NCBI GenBank assembly: GCA_947311265.1
Contig: CAMZKQ010000177.1
Span: 1 to 9,725 of the forward strand
Direction of reading: 5' to 3'
Source of the DNA: an uncultured Chlorobiota bacterium
GTDB taxonomy: Bacteria > Bacteroidota > Bacteroidia > Bacteroidales > JAADGE01
Length of the DNA: 9,725 bases
The notes below the pieces were generated by a model. The model had not been told where the DNA came from. It worked only from the letters and a program-made list of their open reading frames with translations, and did not search any database. This document shows positions 1 to 5,992 of the stretch, one piece after another (the stretch's first letter is position 1; each line of letters begins with the position of its first letter). Both the position numbers and the translations under genes were made by a program.

Positions 1-1
1 C

Positions 2-412
2 CACCACGTTGGTTTGTTTGTTGGGGGGACTTATAATATTGACCACAAGCTGGCCTATGGAACTGTTGGCCTGGACTACGAATACCGTATTTCGAAGCCA
101 ATTGGTATTGGGCTGGTTGGTGAACTTTTAATTAACCAAGGGCATGGCAACGAAATTGTATTTGGTATCCCTTTGTTTTATCATACAGGCCCTTTAAAAT
201 TTGCACTTGCCCCAATGGTAGCTTATCCTATGCCAAAAACTTCTGCCTCGTCGCATGGTGGAGCAGCTGGTTCGGAAATGCTCTATGGTGGGCGGTTTGG
301 AGCTAGTTATGCTTTCCATGCAGGACCCGTATCTGTTTCGCCAACTGTAAATATTGATTATATTAAAAGTTTGGCTATTGTTTATGGAGTTACTATAGGG
401 AAGGGGTTTTAA
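2..412 (+). CDS. Outer-membrane beta-barrel protein, 3' end (5' partial)
   Basis: The frame is open from the first bases of the window to the TAA at 410-412, giving 136 visible residues. A TTG at 14 could be read as a start, but the frame runs through it to the window edge and the sequence there is already barrel-like, so the true start lies upstream. The visible part is a run of alternating hydrophobic and polar beta strands with aromatic girdle residues (LFVGGTYNI, VGLDYEYRI, VFGIPLFYH, FGASYAFHA, IVYGVTIGKGF). It ends on a C-terminal phenylalanine, as outer-membrane barrels recognised by BamA usually do. There are no cytoplasmic-type motifs. The gene is 59 bp upstream of the sensor phosphatase on the same strand with no clear terminator between them, so co-transcription is possible but not shown. 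The family is not recognised. A small porin-like or OmpW-type barrel is the reasonable class, and the substrate is unknown. Confidence 0.7.
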   Translation, partial: HHVGLFVGGTYNIDHKLAYGTVGLDYEYRISKPIGIGLVGELLINQGHGNEIVFGIPLFYHTGPLKFALAPMVAYPMPKTSASSHGGAAGSEMLYGGRFGASYAFHAGPVSVSPTVNIDYIKSLAIVYGVTIGKGF

Positions 413-471
413 CAAAACATGGCATCTTATTTGTTAATACATTTTAAAGCTACCACTACCTATACCTAAAA

Positions 472-2760
472 ATGAAAAAAAGAAGAAATTTAAAAGTTAC
501 AATTTTGTTGCCTATTTTTATAATGGGCTTACTTATGGTAGCCTCAATTCTTGCCATTTCGAGATACACTTTTCTTAAAACATTTAATTACAATAAGCAA
601 CAGATTGTAAATTCTAAGGTGAAAGGGGTAAAGAAAACACTCTCCGATTTGGGTAAAGAAGCCCTTTATGTTTCTTCTGTTTTTTCAAAACAAGATGTGG
701 CAATAGAGGCTTATCGCAATTATTATGAAAATGGCGATTTAAAAGCCGCTGCCAAAATGATTGAAGAAAAACTTGTTCCGGTTACTAAAACCATTGAGGC
801 AAGTACAGGTACATCACCAAGAATACATTACCACCTGCCGCCAGCCACTTCATTTATACGTCTTTGGTCTAAAAAACGGGGCGACGATATTTCGAGCTTC
901 CGAAAAATGGTACTTGCAGTTTCGGATAAGCATTTACCTGTAAAAGGGGTTGAAACTGGGCGTGCAGGCTATGTGGTTAGGGGCATTTCTCCTGTTTTTG
1001 ATGGTGATAAGTACCTTGGTTCTGTCGAGGTGTTTTTTGGTGTTGAAAAACTACTAAACTCTGTTTCTAATGGGGAAACTGAATCTTTTGAGATTTTGCT
1101 ATCAAAAGATTTATTGCATATTTCTACAAAATTTTTAGAAAAAAACTCGAGCAATATTAGGGCTGATAAAAAACAAATAGGTAATTATGTAGTAATAAAA
1201 GCCACCAAAGGTTTTAAAAATGAAAATATAGACCAAGCTATTTTAGCAAAAAACATTTCTGAGGTTGTCTCTTTTTCAAAAGAAAATTTTGAGTATGTTG
1301 TAATTCCTATCAAAAATTTTATTGGTGATGTTGATGGCGTTGGTATTTTGCAAATAGATATTTCGGAATCTCAAAAAAGCCTAAGGAGTTCAATGCTTTA
1401 CGTTGTGCTTATCTGTTTTATTTCTTTCATTATTCTTTTTTCGGTAGTCGGATATTTGGTTAATATTATGGTGCTTAAAAGGATTGATGTTACCAATGTC
1501 GAAATAAGAAAATTAGCAAAAGGCGAAAATATCACTAAAATATCAAGCAAATTTAACGACCAAATTACGATTTTAGAAACCTCAATAAATAAATTGGCTG
1601 AAAATTCGGCGAAAAATGCAAAATTTGCTAACGCACTCGGGTTTGGGCAATATGAAGTTGAATATGAGCCAATCAGTAATGAAGATATTTTAGGAAATGC
1701 ACTCTTTATGATGCGGCAAAGTCTTAAAGCATTTTCGGAAGAAATGAATTTTTTGGTGGATGAGAGTACTACCGAATTGCAAGATAAAATAGCAAAGCTA
1801 GATTTATCGCAGCAAGAGCTTCAAATGCAAAACGAGACCATGCAGTTAATGAACGATGAGTTGTCCACTTCGGAAGAGGAACTGCAGCAGCAAAACGAAG
1901 AGATGCAGGCCATAAACGACGAACTCGAAAAGCAAAAAGAAGAAATCCAAGCGCATGCAGAACAGGCACAAGTACAGCAGAAAAAACTGCAAGAGCATCA
2001 CACCAAAATTAGCGACAGCATCACCTATGCTAGGAGAATACAAAGGGGACTTTTCCCCACAGATGCCCTGCTTGCCAGTTTATTGAAAGAGCATTTTATA
2101 TTATTTAAACCCAAAGAAACAGTAAGTGGCGATTTTTATTATGCGTTTAAAAATAAAAACAAGCTCGTATTTGCTGCTGCTGATTGTACAGGGCATGGTG
2201 TGCCAGGTGCTTTTCTTACAGTTTTGGGGGTAACCTATATACATGGCATTGTTCGCCGCTGCGAATTTGAAAGTGCTGGTGATTTGCTCGATAAACTGCG
2301 TGAGCAGATTAAAAACGTATTCTCAGCTTTTGGTGGGAAAAGTAATAATGGGCTAGATATTGCCCTGTGTATCATTGATTTGGAAAGTGGAATTATGCAA
2401 TATTCAGGAGCATATAACCCGCTTTATATTATAAGGTCTGGGGCAATGGTAGAATATAAAGCCACTCGCAACCCAATAGGCAGCTACCCAAAAGAGAAAA
2501 AATTTGTAACCGAAGAAATAACACTTCAAGATAACGATCAAATTTACCTCTTTTCTGATGGTTACCAAGACCAATTAGGGGGCGAAAAAAATAGGAAAAT
2601 GGGAAAAGCAAAGTTTAAGCAACTGTTATTAGAAAACGCTCACCTACCAATGGCAGAGCAAAAAATAAAGCTAAACCAAGAATTGCTTAAATGGCAAGGC
2701 GATACAGAACAACTTGATGACATTGTAATCCTTGCCAAAAAGTGGAGTAAAGAAGATTAA
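472..2760 (+). CDS. Membrane sensor PP2C/SpoIIE-type serine phosphatase
   Basis: This is a 762-residue one-component signalling protein. Residues 9-29 form a first membrane helix. Residues 35-305 are a probable periplasmic double-Cache sensor; the stretch with HYHLPPATSFIRLW (119-132), DDISSFRK (138-145) and KGVETGRAGYVVRGISPVF (158-176) resembles the dCache_3-type domain of chemoreceptors. Residues 308-332 form a second membrane helix, followed by a HAMP-like linker (about 333-385). A Gln/Glu-rich coiled coil at 425-510 leads into the phosphatase entry motif SDSITYARRIQ (514-524). The catalytic domain keeps the PP2C metal-binding acidic residues: D554 (SGDFYYAF), D571 (ADCTGHGVPGAF), D696 (FSDGYQDQ) and D749/D750 (QLDDIVIL). 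Known family members dephosphorylate STAS-type anti-anti-sigma factors in RsbU/SpoIIE partner switching. No anti-sigma or STAS gene lies in this window, so the target is unknown. The chosen ATG is preceded by A-rich sequence without a Shine-Dalgarno motif. Confidence 0.9.
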   Translation: MKKRRNLKVTILLPIFIMGLLMVASILAISRYTFLKTFNYNKQQIVNSKVKGVKKTLSDLGKEALYVSSVFSKQDVAIEAYRNYYENGDLKAAAKMIEEKLVPVTKTIEASTGTSPRIHYHLPPATSFIRLWSKKRGDDISSFRKMVLAVSDKHLPVKGVETGRAGYVVRGISPVFDGDKYLGSVEVFFGVEKLLNSVSNGETESFEILLSKDLLHISTKFLEKNSSNIRADKKQIGNYVVIKATKGFKNENIDQAILAKNISEVVSFSKENFEYVVIPIKNFIGDVDGVGILQIDISESQKSLRSSMLYVVLICFISFIILFSVVGYLVNIMVLKRIDVTNVEIRKLAKGENITKISSKFNDQITILETSINKLAENSAKNAKFANALGFGQYEVEYEPISNEDILGNALFMMRQSLKAFSEEMNFLVDESTTELQDKIAKLDLSQQELQMQNETMQLMNDELSTSEEELQQQNEEMQAINDELEKQKEEIQAHAEQAQVQQKKLQEHHTKISDSITYARRIQRGLFPTDALLASLLKEHFILFKPKETVSGDFYYAFKNKNKLVFAAADCTGHGVPGAFLTVLGVTYIHGIVRRCEFESAGDLLDKLREQIKNVFSAFGGKSNNGLDIALCIIDLESGIMQYSGAYNPLYIIRSGAMVEYKATRNPIGSYPKEKKFVTEEITLQDNDQIYLFSDGYQDQLGGEKNRKMGKAKFKQLLLENAHLPMAEQKIKLNQELLKWQGDTEQLDDIVILAKKWSKED
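1816..1941 (+). repeat. Tandem 21-residue coiled-coil repeat inside the phosphatase gene
   Basis: Residues 449-469 and 470-490 of the sensor phosphatase are two adjacent copies of one unit. ELQMQNETMQLMNDEL is followed exactly 21 residues (three heptads) later by ELQQQNEEMQAINDEL. The DNA copies have diverged at many third positions, so the duplication is not recent. A three-heptad unit keeps the helical phase, which fits a rigid signalling coiled coil between the membrane and the catalytic domain. Confidence 0.7.
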
Positions 2761-2788
2761 GTACTAATATGAAAAATATTAAGTCCCC

Positions 2789-2829
2789 AAAAAACGTGCA
2801 AACCTTTATATTTGCACGTCTTTTTATTT
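2789..2829. terminator. Bidirectional hairpin terminator between convergent genes
   Basis: A perfect 9-bp stem (ACGTGCAAA at 2794-2802, TTTGCACGT at 2811-2819) encloses an 8-nt loop. On the plus strand it is followed by C and then a T-run (2821-2825, TTTTTATTT onward). Read on the minus strand it is followed by six T residues (the A-tract at 2789-2794). It lies 34 bp after the phosphatase stop codon and 25 bp past the stop of the convergent lipoprotein gene, so it can end both transcripts. This is the clearest intrinsic terminator in the window. Confidence 0.85.
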
Positions 2830-2843
2830 CAGAATAGCCCTTT

Positions 2844-3347
2844 TTATTTAGGTGCTGTACCGTTAAGATAAATTAAAACCCCCGATTTATGCCCCTGTAC
2901 TTCGCCACTTTTAGAGATGATTTGATAAGCCAACATAATAGAATTTACCTTTTTTACCATCTGTAATTTATCCTTATCAATATACCAATCTTCTGTAAAT
3001 AGAGCCTTTCCTATAAGCTTTCGGTTGTACTCTGGTTTGGCTTCAAGGGCTTTTACCTCCTCAATTGTCATAGGCTTTTCCATTACATAATCATAGGCAG
3101 TAAATTTCCCAGCATAAATACCATCGAAAATAAAAGAGGCCAGTTTTTGCACATCAATATTTTTAAAACACTCTTCTTGCCAGTCATTACTTGGGTCATC
3201 GTTTTGGATAAGGCAAGTCGTAGTGATAGGTTTGGCAATAGGCGTTAACTTACTCAAATCTTCCCCAGAATTGTCATTTTGGCAACCCATTATAGAGAAG
3301 GAAAATAAGACCGCTAAAAATGCAGTTGATTTCAATAGATTTTTCAT
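2844..3347 (-). CDS. Lipoprotein of unknown function
   Basis: This 167-residue protein begins with a short basic N-terminus and a hydrophobic stretch (residues 7-20) ending in SIMGC, which places the lipidated cysteine at residue 22. The following residues (QNDNSGED) are polar and acidic, typical of a mature Bacteroidota lipoprotein that may reach the outer membrane or surface. The mature part is mixed alpha/beta, with two more cysteines (45, 60) that could form a disulfide. The segment DGIYAGKFTAYD (75-86), then TIEEVKAL (94-101), then FTEDWYIDKDKLQM (117-130) loosely resembles the pattern in the T9SS/gliding protein GldN/PorN: a short helix with 'G-K/E-[IF]-TAY', then a W-[YF]-[FI]-DK strand. 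This comes from memory of the family and is not proof. The gene stands alone, divergent from recG and convergent with the phosphatase gene. No enzyme motif is visible. Confidence 0.85.
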   Translation of the reverse strand: MKNLLKSTAFLAVLFSFSIMGCQNDNSGEDLSKLTPIAKPITTTCLIQNDDPSNDWQEECFKNIDVQKLASFIFDGIYAGKFTAYDYVMEKPMTIEEVKALEAKPEYNRKLIGKALFTEDWYIDKDKLQMVKKVNSIMLAYQIISKSGEVQGHKSGVLIYLNGTAPK

Positions 3348-3431
3348 CGTTTTAAAGTTTAATTTTTTTTAATATGAATACAATTATAATTCAAATTTTA
3401 TAAAAGGTTACACTTTTGGATTATTTTTTTT

Positions 3432-3439
3432 CAAAAATA
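3432..3439 (-). promoter_or_regulatory. Possible -7 box for the lipoprotein gene
   Basis: Read on the minus strand the sequence is TATTTTTG, a full match to TAnnTTTG, and would give a leader of roughly 80 nt. There is no TTTG or TTG at the expected distance upstream, and the region is so AT-rich that a chance match is likely. An alternative near 3400-3392 (TAAAATTTG) has a spacer one base too long. The 128-bp divergent region 3348-3475 must hold the promoters of both flanking genes. Confidence 0.2.
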
Positions 3440-3462
3440 AAAAAAACTCCAACAATAAAATA

Positions 3463-3470
3463 TACCTTTG
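3463..3470 (+). promoter_or_regulatory. Bacteroidota -7 promoter box for recG
   Basis: TACCTTTG matches the TAnnTTTG -7 consensus of the Bacteroidota primary sigma factor exactly. Only five bases (CAACA) separate it from the recG ATG at 3476. Transcription normally starts a few bases after this box, so the 5' end would fall at or next to the start codon, giving a leaderless or nearly leaderless mRNA. No TTTG/TTG -33 element is present at 17-22 bp upstream; that stretch is A-rich, which may compensate. Confidence 0.5.
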
Positions 3471-3475
3471 CAACA

Positions 3476-5578
3476 ATGGTAGAACTAAATCAGGAAATAA
3501 AATTTTTGCCCGGTGTTGGTCCTAAAAAAGCAGAGCTTTTCGCTAAGGAACTAAAAATATTTACCGTAGAAGACCTCCTTTACTATTTTCCATACAAATA
3601 CCTCGACAGAACCAAATTCTATACCGTTGCAGAAATTACCGAAAAAGAACAATACATTCAGGCCAAAGGCATAATCCGCAATTTTCAACTTCGGGGGCAA
3701 GGACGAAAACAATTTTTAACCGCTGTGTTTTCCGACGAAACAGGGAAGATAGACCTACTTTGGTTCAAAGGCATTAGCTTTATACAAAAAAACATTACCT
3801 CCGGTAAAGTATATGTGATATTAGGGAAAGCCAGCCGTTATGGCGGAAAAATAAACATAGTACACCCCGAAGCCGAAGAAATTGCAAAGTTTCAAGAAAA
3901 AATCAGCACCGCATTAGCACCCAGCTACAACACCAGCGAGCGAATGAAGCGAGGCTATTTAAACTCCAAAACCATTGGGCGAATAATGCAAGCCACCTTC
4001 AAAGCCATACCTTCGGTAACCCCAGAAACACTGCCTGCCTACCTTATAAAAGAACTGAAATTGATGCCCTTGGGCAAGGCTTTACGCAATATCCATTTTC
4101 CTGAAAATGATTTAACACTTCGCACGGCACGCTACCGTATTATTTTTGAAGAACTCTTTTATGTTCAACTCAACCTGTTGAGGCAGAAAAATTACCGCAA
4201 AGTAACATTTAGAGGCTATGCCTTTGAAAAAGTGGGCAATTACTTTAATGATTTTTACGATAACCACTTACCCTTTGAACTCACCAACGCTCAAAAACGA
4301 GTCATCAAAGAAATACGAGAAGATTTAGCAACCGGCAAACAATGTAACCGCCTATTGCAAGGCGATGTAGGCAGCGGTAAAACCCTAGTAGCCATGATGG
4401 TAATGCTCATTGCCGTAGGCAACAACTTTCAAGCAGCACTAATGGCACCCACCGAAATACTTGCCATACAGCACTTTGAAACCCTGACTGAAATGCTTGC
4501 AGGTTTAGGGCTAAATATACGCTTACTAACAGGCTCGTCCAAAACAAAATACCGAAGAGAGCTACACGAAGAGCTACAAAACGGCACTGTAGATATTCTA
4601 ATCGGTACACACGCACTTATTGAAGATGTGGTCGTTTTTAAAAACTTAGGCATTGTAATTATAGACGAGCAGCACCGCTTTGGTGTGGCACAAAGGGCAA
4701 AAATGTGGAAAAAAAATAAATTGCCACCACACATTATAGTAATGACTGCCACACCAATCCCCCGCACCCTCTCCATGACCGTCTATGGCGACCTCGATGT
4801 ATCGGTAATCGACGAGCTGCCACCGGGCAGAAAGCACGTTACCACCGCACATCGCTACGATGGGCAACGCCTTCCAGTCTTTAAATTTATGAAGGGCGAA
4901 ATTGCAAAAGGGCGGCAAGTCTATATCGTCTATCCACTTATCGAAGAATCCGAGCATTTTGAGTATAAAGATTTGGAAGATGGGCTGGAAAGCATAAGCC
5001 GAGCATTTCCGCCACCACAGTACGCCATAAGCGTACTTCATGGACGCATGAAACCCGCAGAAAAGAGAAAATCTATGGATTTATTTGTAAAAGGCACTAC
5101 CCAAATAATGGTCGCCACCACCGTTATCGAAGTCGGTGTAAACGTACCCAATGCAACAATTATGATTATTGAAAGTGCCGACCGGTTTGGGCTATCGCAA
5201 TTGCACCAACTTAGGGGTAGAGTAGGGCGGGGGGCAGACCAATCCTACTGTATCCTAATGACCTCGTTCAAACTTTCTGCCGATGGCAGAAAAAGAATAA
5301 AAATAATGACCCAAACCAACGATGGATTCAAAATATCGGAAGAGGACATGAAACTAAGGGGCCCTGGCGATATTGAAGGCACACAACAAAGCGGCATACC
5401 GTTCGACCTAAAAGCCGCAAATATTGTCCGAGATGCCGAAATTATGCAACATGGTAGAAATATTGCCAATGATATTCTTGAAAAAGACCCCGATTTAAGC
5501 CTTCCCAAAAATCATATTCTTGTAGCACGCATGAAAAAAATGATGCCCTCCTCTAAAAACTGGAGCCCTGTTAGCTAA
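3476..5578 (+). CDS. recG: ATP-dependent DNA helicase RecG
   Basis: RecG is the monomeric superfamily-2 helicase that reverses stalled replication forks and drives branch migration of Holliday junctions and R/D-loops. In order, the protein has a helix-hairpin-helix-like start (FLPGVGPKKAELF, residues 9-21), an OB-fold wedge domain (about 50-150), then two helicase domains. Walker A is GDVGSGKT (296-303), the DEQH box is at 397-400, motif III is TATPIPRT (424-431), and domain 2 carries LHGRMKP (521-527), TTVIEVGVNVP (548-558) and QLRGRVGRG (578-586). The C-terminal region has DMKLRGPGDIEGTQQSG, the RecG signature, and the protein ends on NWSPVS. The frame stays open upstream to a TTG at 3416, but the added 20 residues are low-complexity and unlike RecG. 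The ATG at 3476 gives 700 residues, the usual family length, and sits just after a promoter box. The gene is complete, with all motifs intact. Confidence 0.96.
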   Translation: MVELNQEIKFLPGVGPKKAELFAKELKIFTVEDLLYYFPYKYLDRTKFYTVAEITEKEQYIQAKGIIRNFQLRGQGRKQFLTAVFSDETGKIDLLWFKGISFIQKNITSGKVYVILGKASRYGGKINIVHPEAEEIAKFQEKISTALAPSYNTSERMKRGYLNSKTIGRIMQATFKAIPSVTPETLPAYLIKELKLMPLGKALRNIHFPENDLTLRTARYRIIFEELFYVQLNLLRQKNYRKVTFRGYAFEKVGNYFNDFYDNHLPFELTNAQKRVIKEIREDLATGKQCNRLLQGDVGSGKTLVAMMVMLIAVGNNFQAALMAPTEILAIQHFETLTEMLAGLGLNIRLLTGSSKTKYRRELHEELQNGTVDILIGTHALIEDVVVFKNLGIVIIDEQHRFGVAQRAKMWKKNKLPPHIIVMTATPIPRTLSMTVYGDLDVSVIDELPPGRKHVTTAHRYDGQRLPVFKFMKGEIAKGRQVYIVYPLIEESEHFEYKDLEDGLESISRAFPPPQYAISVLHGRMKPAEKRKSMDLFVKGTTQIMVATTVIEVGVNVPNATIMIIESADRFGLSQLHQLRGRVGRGADQSYCILMTSFKLSADGRKRIKIMTQTNDGFKISEEDMKLRGPGDIEGTQQSGIPFDLKAANIVRDAEIMQHGRNIANDILEKDPDLSLPKNHILVARMKKMMPSSKNWSPVS

Positions 5579-5588
5579 ACTGGCTAAC
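5570..5588 (+). terminator. Weak hairpin over the recG stop codon
   Basis: GTTAGCTA (5570-5577) pairs with TGGCTAAC (5581-5588) around a 3-nt loop, with one G-T pair, and includes the recG TAA. No T-run follows (ACTACAAAAG instead), so it is not a canonical intrinsic terminator. It could protect the 3' end or assist termination. It is the only hairpin close to the end of recG with mixed base composition. Confidence 0.25.
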
Positions 5589-5630
5589 TACAAAAGTGTA
5601 CGAAAACGCACAGTTTTAAAATTCCTTAAT

Positions 5631-5661
5631 TTTGAATATAACGAAAAATGTTATATGTTTG
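5631..5661 (+). promoter_or_regulatory. Full Bacteroidota promoter driving the secreted-protein genes
   Basis: TTTG (5631-5634), a 19-bp spacer and TATGTTTG (5654-5661) match both the -33 (TTTG) and the -7 (TAnnTTTG) elements at a typical spacing. It is the only place in the window where I found both boxes together. Transcription would start near 5666-5668, leaving about 325 nt before the ATG at 5993. An AT-rich inverted repeat (TTTAAAATT at 5615-5623 with AATTTTGAA at 5628-5636) overlaps the -33 box, and ATATAAC/GTTATAT (5636-5642/5650-5656) lies over the spacer and -7 box. Either could be operator-like or chance. Confidence 0.6.
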
Positions 5662-5674
5662 TCAGCATGCAACC

Positions 5675-5729
5675 ATTTGGAAACCCAAATAGTCTTATAT
5701 AGTAAGATTATGATTATCGTTATAATCAT
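5675..5729 (+). repeat. Three end-to-end hairpins in the leader
   Basis: Three small inverted repeats abut each other. ATTTGG/CCAAAT has a loop of AAAC (5675-5690). An 8-bp stem with one G-T pair has loop TATAG (5690-5710, core TCTTA/TAAGA). ATGATTAT/ATAATCAT has loop CGTT (5710-5729). They lie directly after the predicted transcription start. Each is modest and AT-rich, so the individual stems could be chance, but their back-to-back arrangement is notable. The third is followed by TTAATT only, so it is a poor terminator. Confidence 0.4.
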
Positions 5730-5751
5730 TTAATTGCCAAGCTGATAGCTC

Positions 5752-5803
5752 CATTTTTAGAATTAGTTTTGTTACATTTTTAGAATAAATATTTAACAAA
5801 ACT
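5752..5803 (+). repeat. Interleaved direct and inverted repeats
   Basis: The 12-bp sequence CATTTTTAGAAT occurs at 5752-5763 and again at 5775-5786, 23 bp apart. A perfect 10-bp inverted repeat, AGTTTTGTTA (5765-5774) and TAACAAAACT (5794-5803), encloses the second copy. The result is direct repeat, left arm, direct repeat, right arm. It could be an operator pair for a DNA-binding regulator or a stem-loop of the leader RNA. No cognate regulator gene is nearby. Confidence 0.45.
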
Positions 5804-5841
5804 CTAAGAGTTAGCCTTACTTTTATCGTATAAACTAATGA

Positions 5842-5875
5842 TTTATGTAAAAAAACGTAACTTTTTTTGCATAAA
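5842..5875 (+). repeat. 14-bp AT-rich hairpin in the leader
   Basis: TTTATGTAAAAAAA (5842-5855) pairs with TTTTTTTGCATAAA (5862-5875), with one G-T pair, around the loop CGTAAC. It is the longest continuous stem I found in the non-coding region. Seven of the pairs are an A7/T7 block next to the loop, so stability is limited. It lacks the GC-rich stem of a normal terminator. A regulatory or attenuation role is conceivable. Confidence 0.45.
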
Positions 5876-5992
5876 CTGATTCATCTATATAAACATACGT
5901 AATTGGCAGATACTAATCTATAAAAAGGTTGCATAAATTCTGAAAAAACTTAATAACTATAATTATAAAAACCACCAACAAAAACAAAACTC

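Larger units (their letters stand above)
5579..5992 (+). other. 414-bp non-coding region, probable structured 5' leader
   Basis: No convincing gene is present on either strand; the longest plus-strand ATG frame I traced here (from 5648) is only 14 codons. The region is strongly AT-rich and unusually full of inverted repeats, listed separately. The part after about 5667 would be the untranslated leader of the downstream pair if the promoter at 5631-5661 is used. I do not recognise a known riboswitch. A 9-bp direct repeat TTGCATAAA occurs at 5868-5876 and 5929-5937. The last 60 bases before the ATG are A-rich and unstructured, as expected for a Bacteroidota translation start. A separate small RNA ending inside the region is an alternative. 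Confidence 0.5.

Noticed and set aside
14..412. Complete small gene starting at the TTG at 14
   Set aside because: The frame remains open to the window edge and the residues before 14 continue the same barrel-like strand, so this is the truncated end of a longer gene.
413..471. Promoter for the sensor phosphatase (TTTG at 430-433)
   Set aside because: No acceptable TAnnTTTG box lies at the right distance. The best candidate, TACCACTA at 451-458, matches only weakly, so co-transcription with the barrel gene cannot be excluded.
1769..2043. Minus-strand hydrophobic open frames opposite the coiled-coil region
   Set aside because: Antisense of Gln/Glu-rich codons gives Leu/Phe-rich peptides that look like membrane helices. 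The plus-strand gene explains the sequence.
3416..3475. N-terminal extension of RecG from a TTG codon
   Set aside because: The extra 20 residues are encoded by an AT-rich low-complexity stretch, do not resemble RecG, and would lie upstream of the recG promoter box. The ATG at 3476 gives the normal family length.
4429..5041. Overlapping minus-strand open frames inside recG
   Set aside because: They lie wholly opposite an intact, highly conserved helicase gene, overlap one another in different frames and encode no recognisable domain.
5615..5656. Two AT-only hairpins considered as a recG terminator
   Set aside because: No T-run follows either stem and both overlap the promoter at 5631-5661. 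They are at least as likely to be chance in AT-rich DNA.
5648..5692. Possible leader peptide of 14 codons (starts MLYVCQH)
   Set aside because: It begins upstream of the expected transcription start near 5667, overlaps the -7 box, and shows no run of regulatory codons.
5579..5992. tRNA, small RNA of known family, or CRISPR array
   Set aside because: There is no cloverleaf with a T-arm GTTCGA-like motif and no regularly spaced identical repeats, and I recognise no known riboswitch core.
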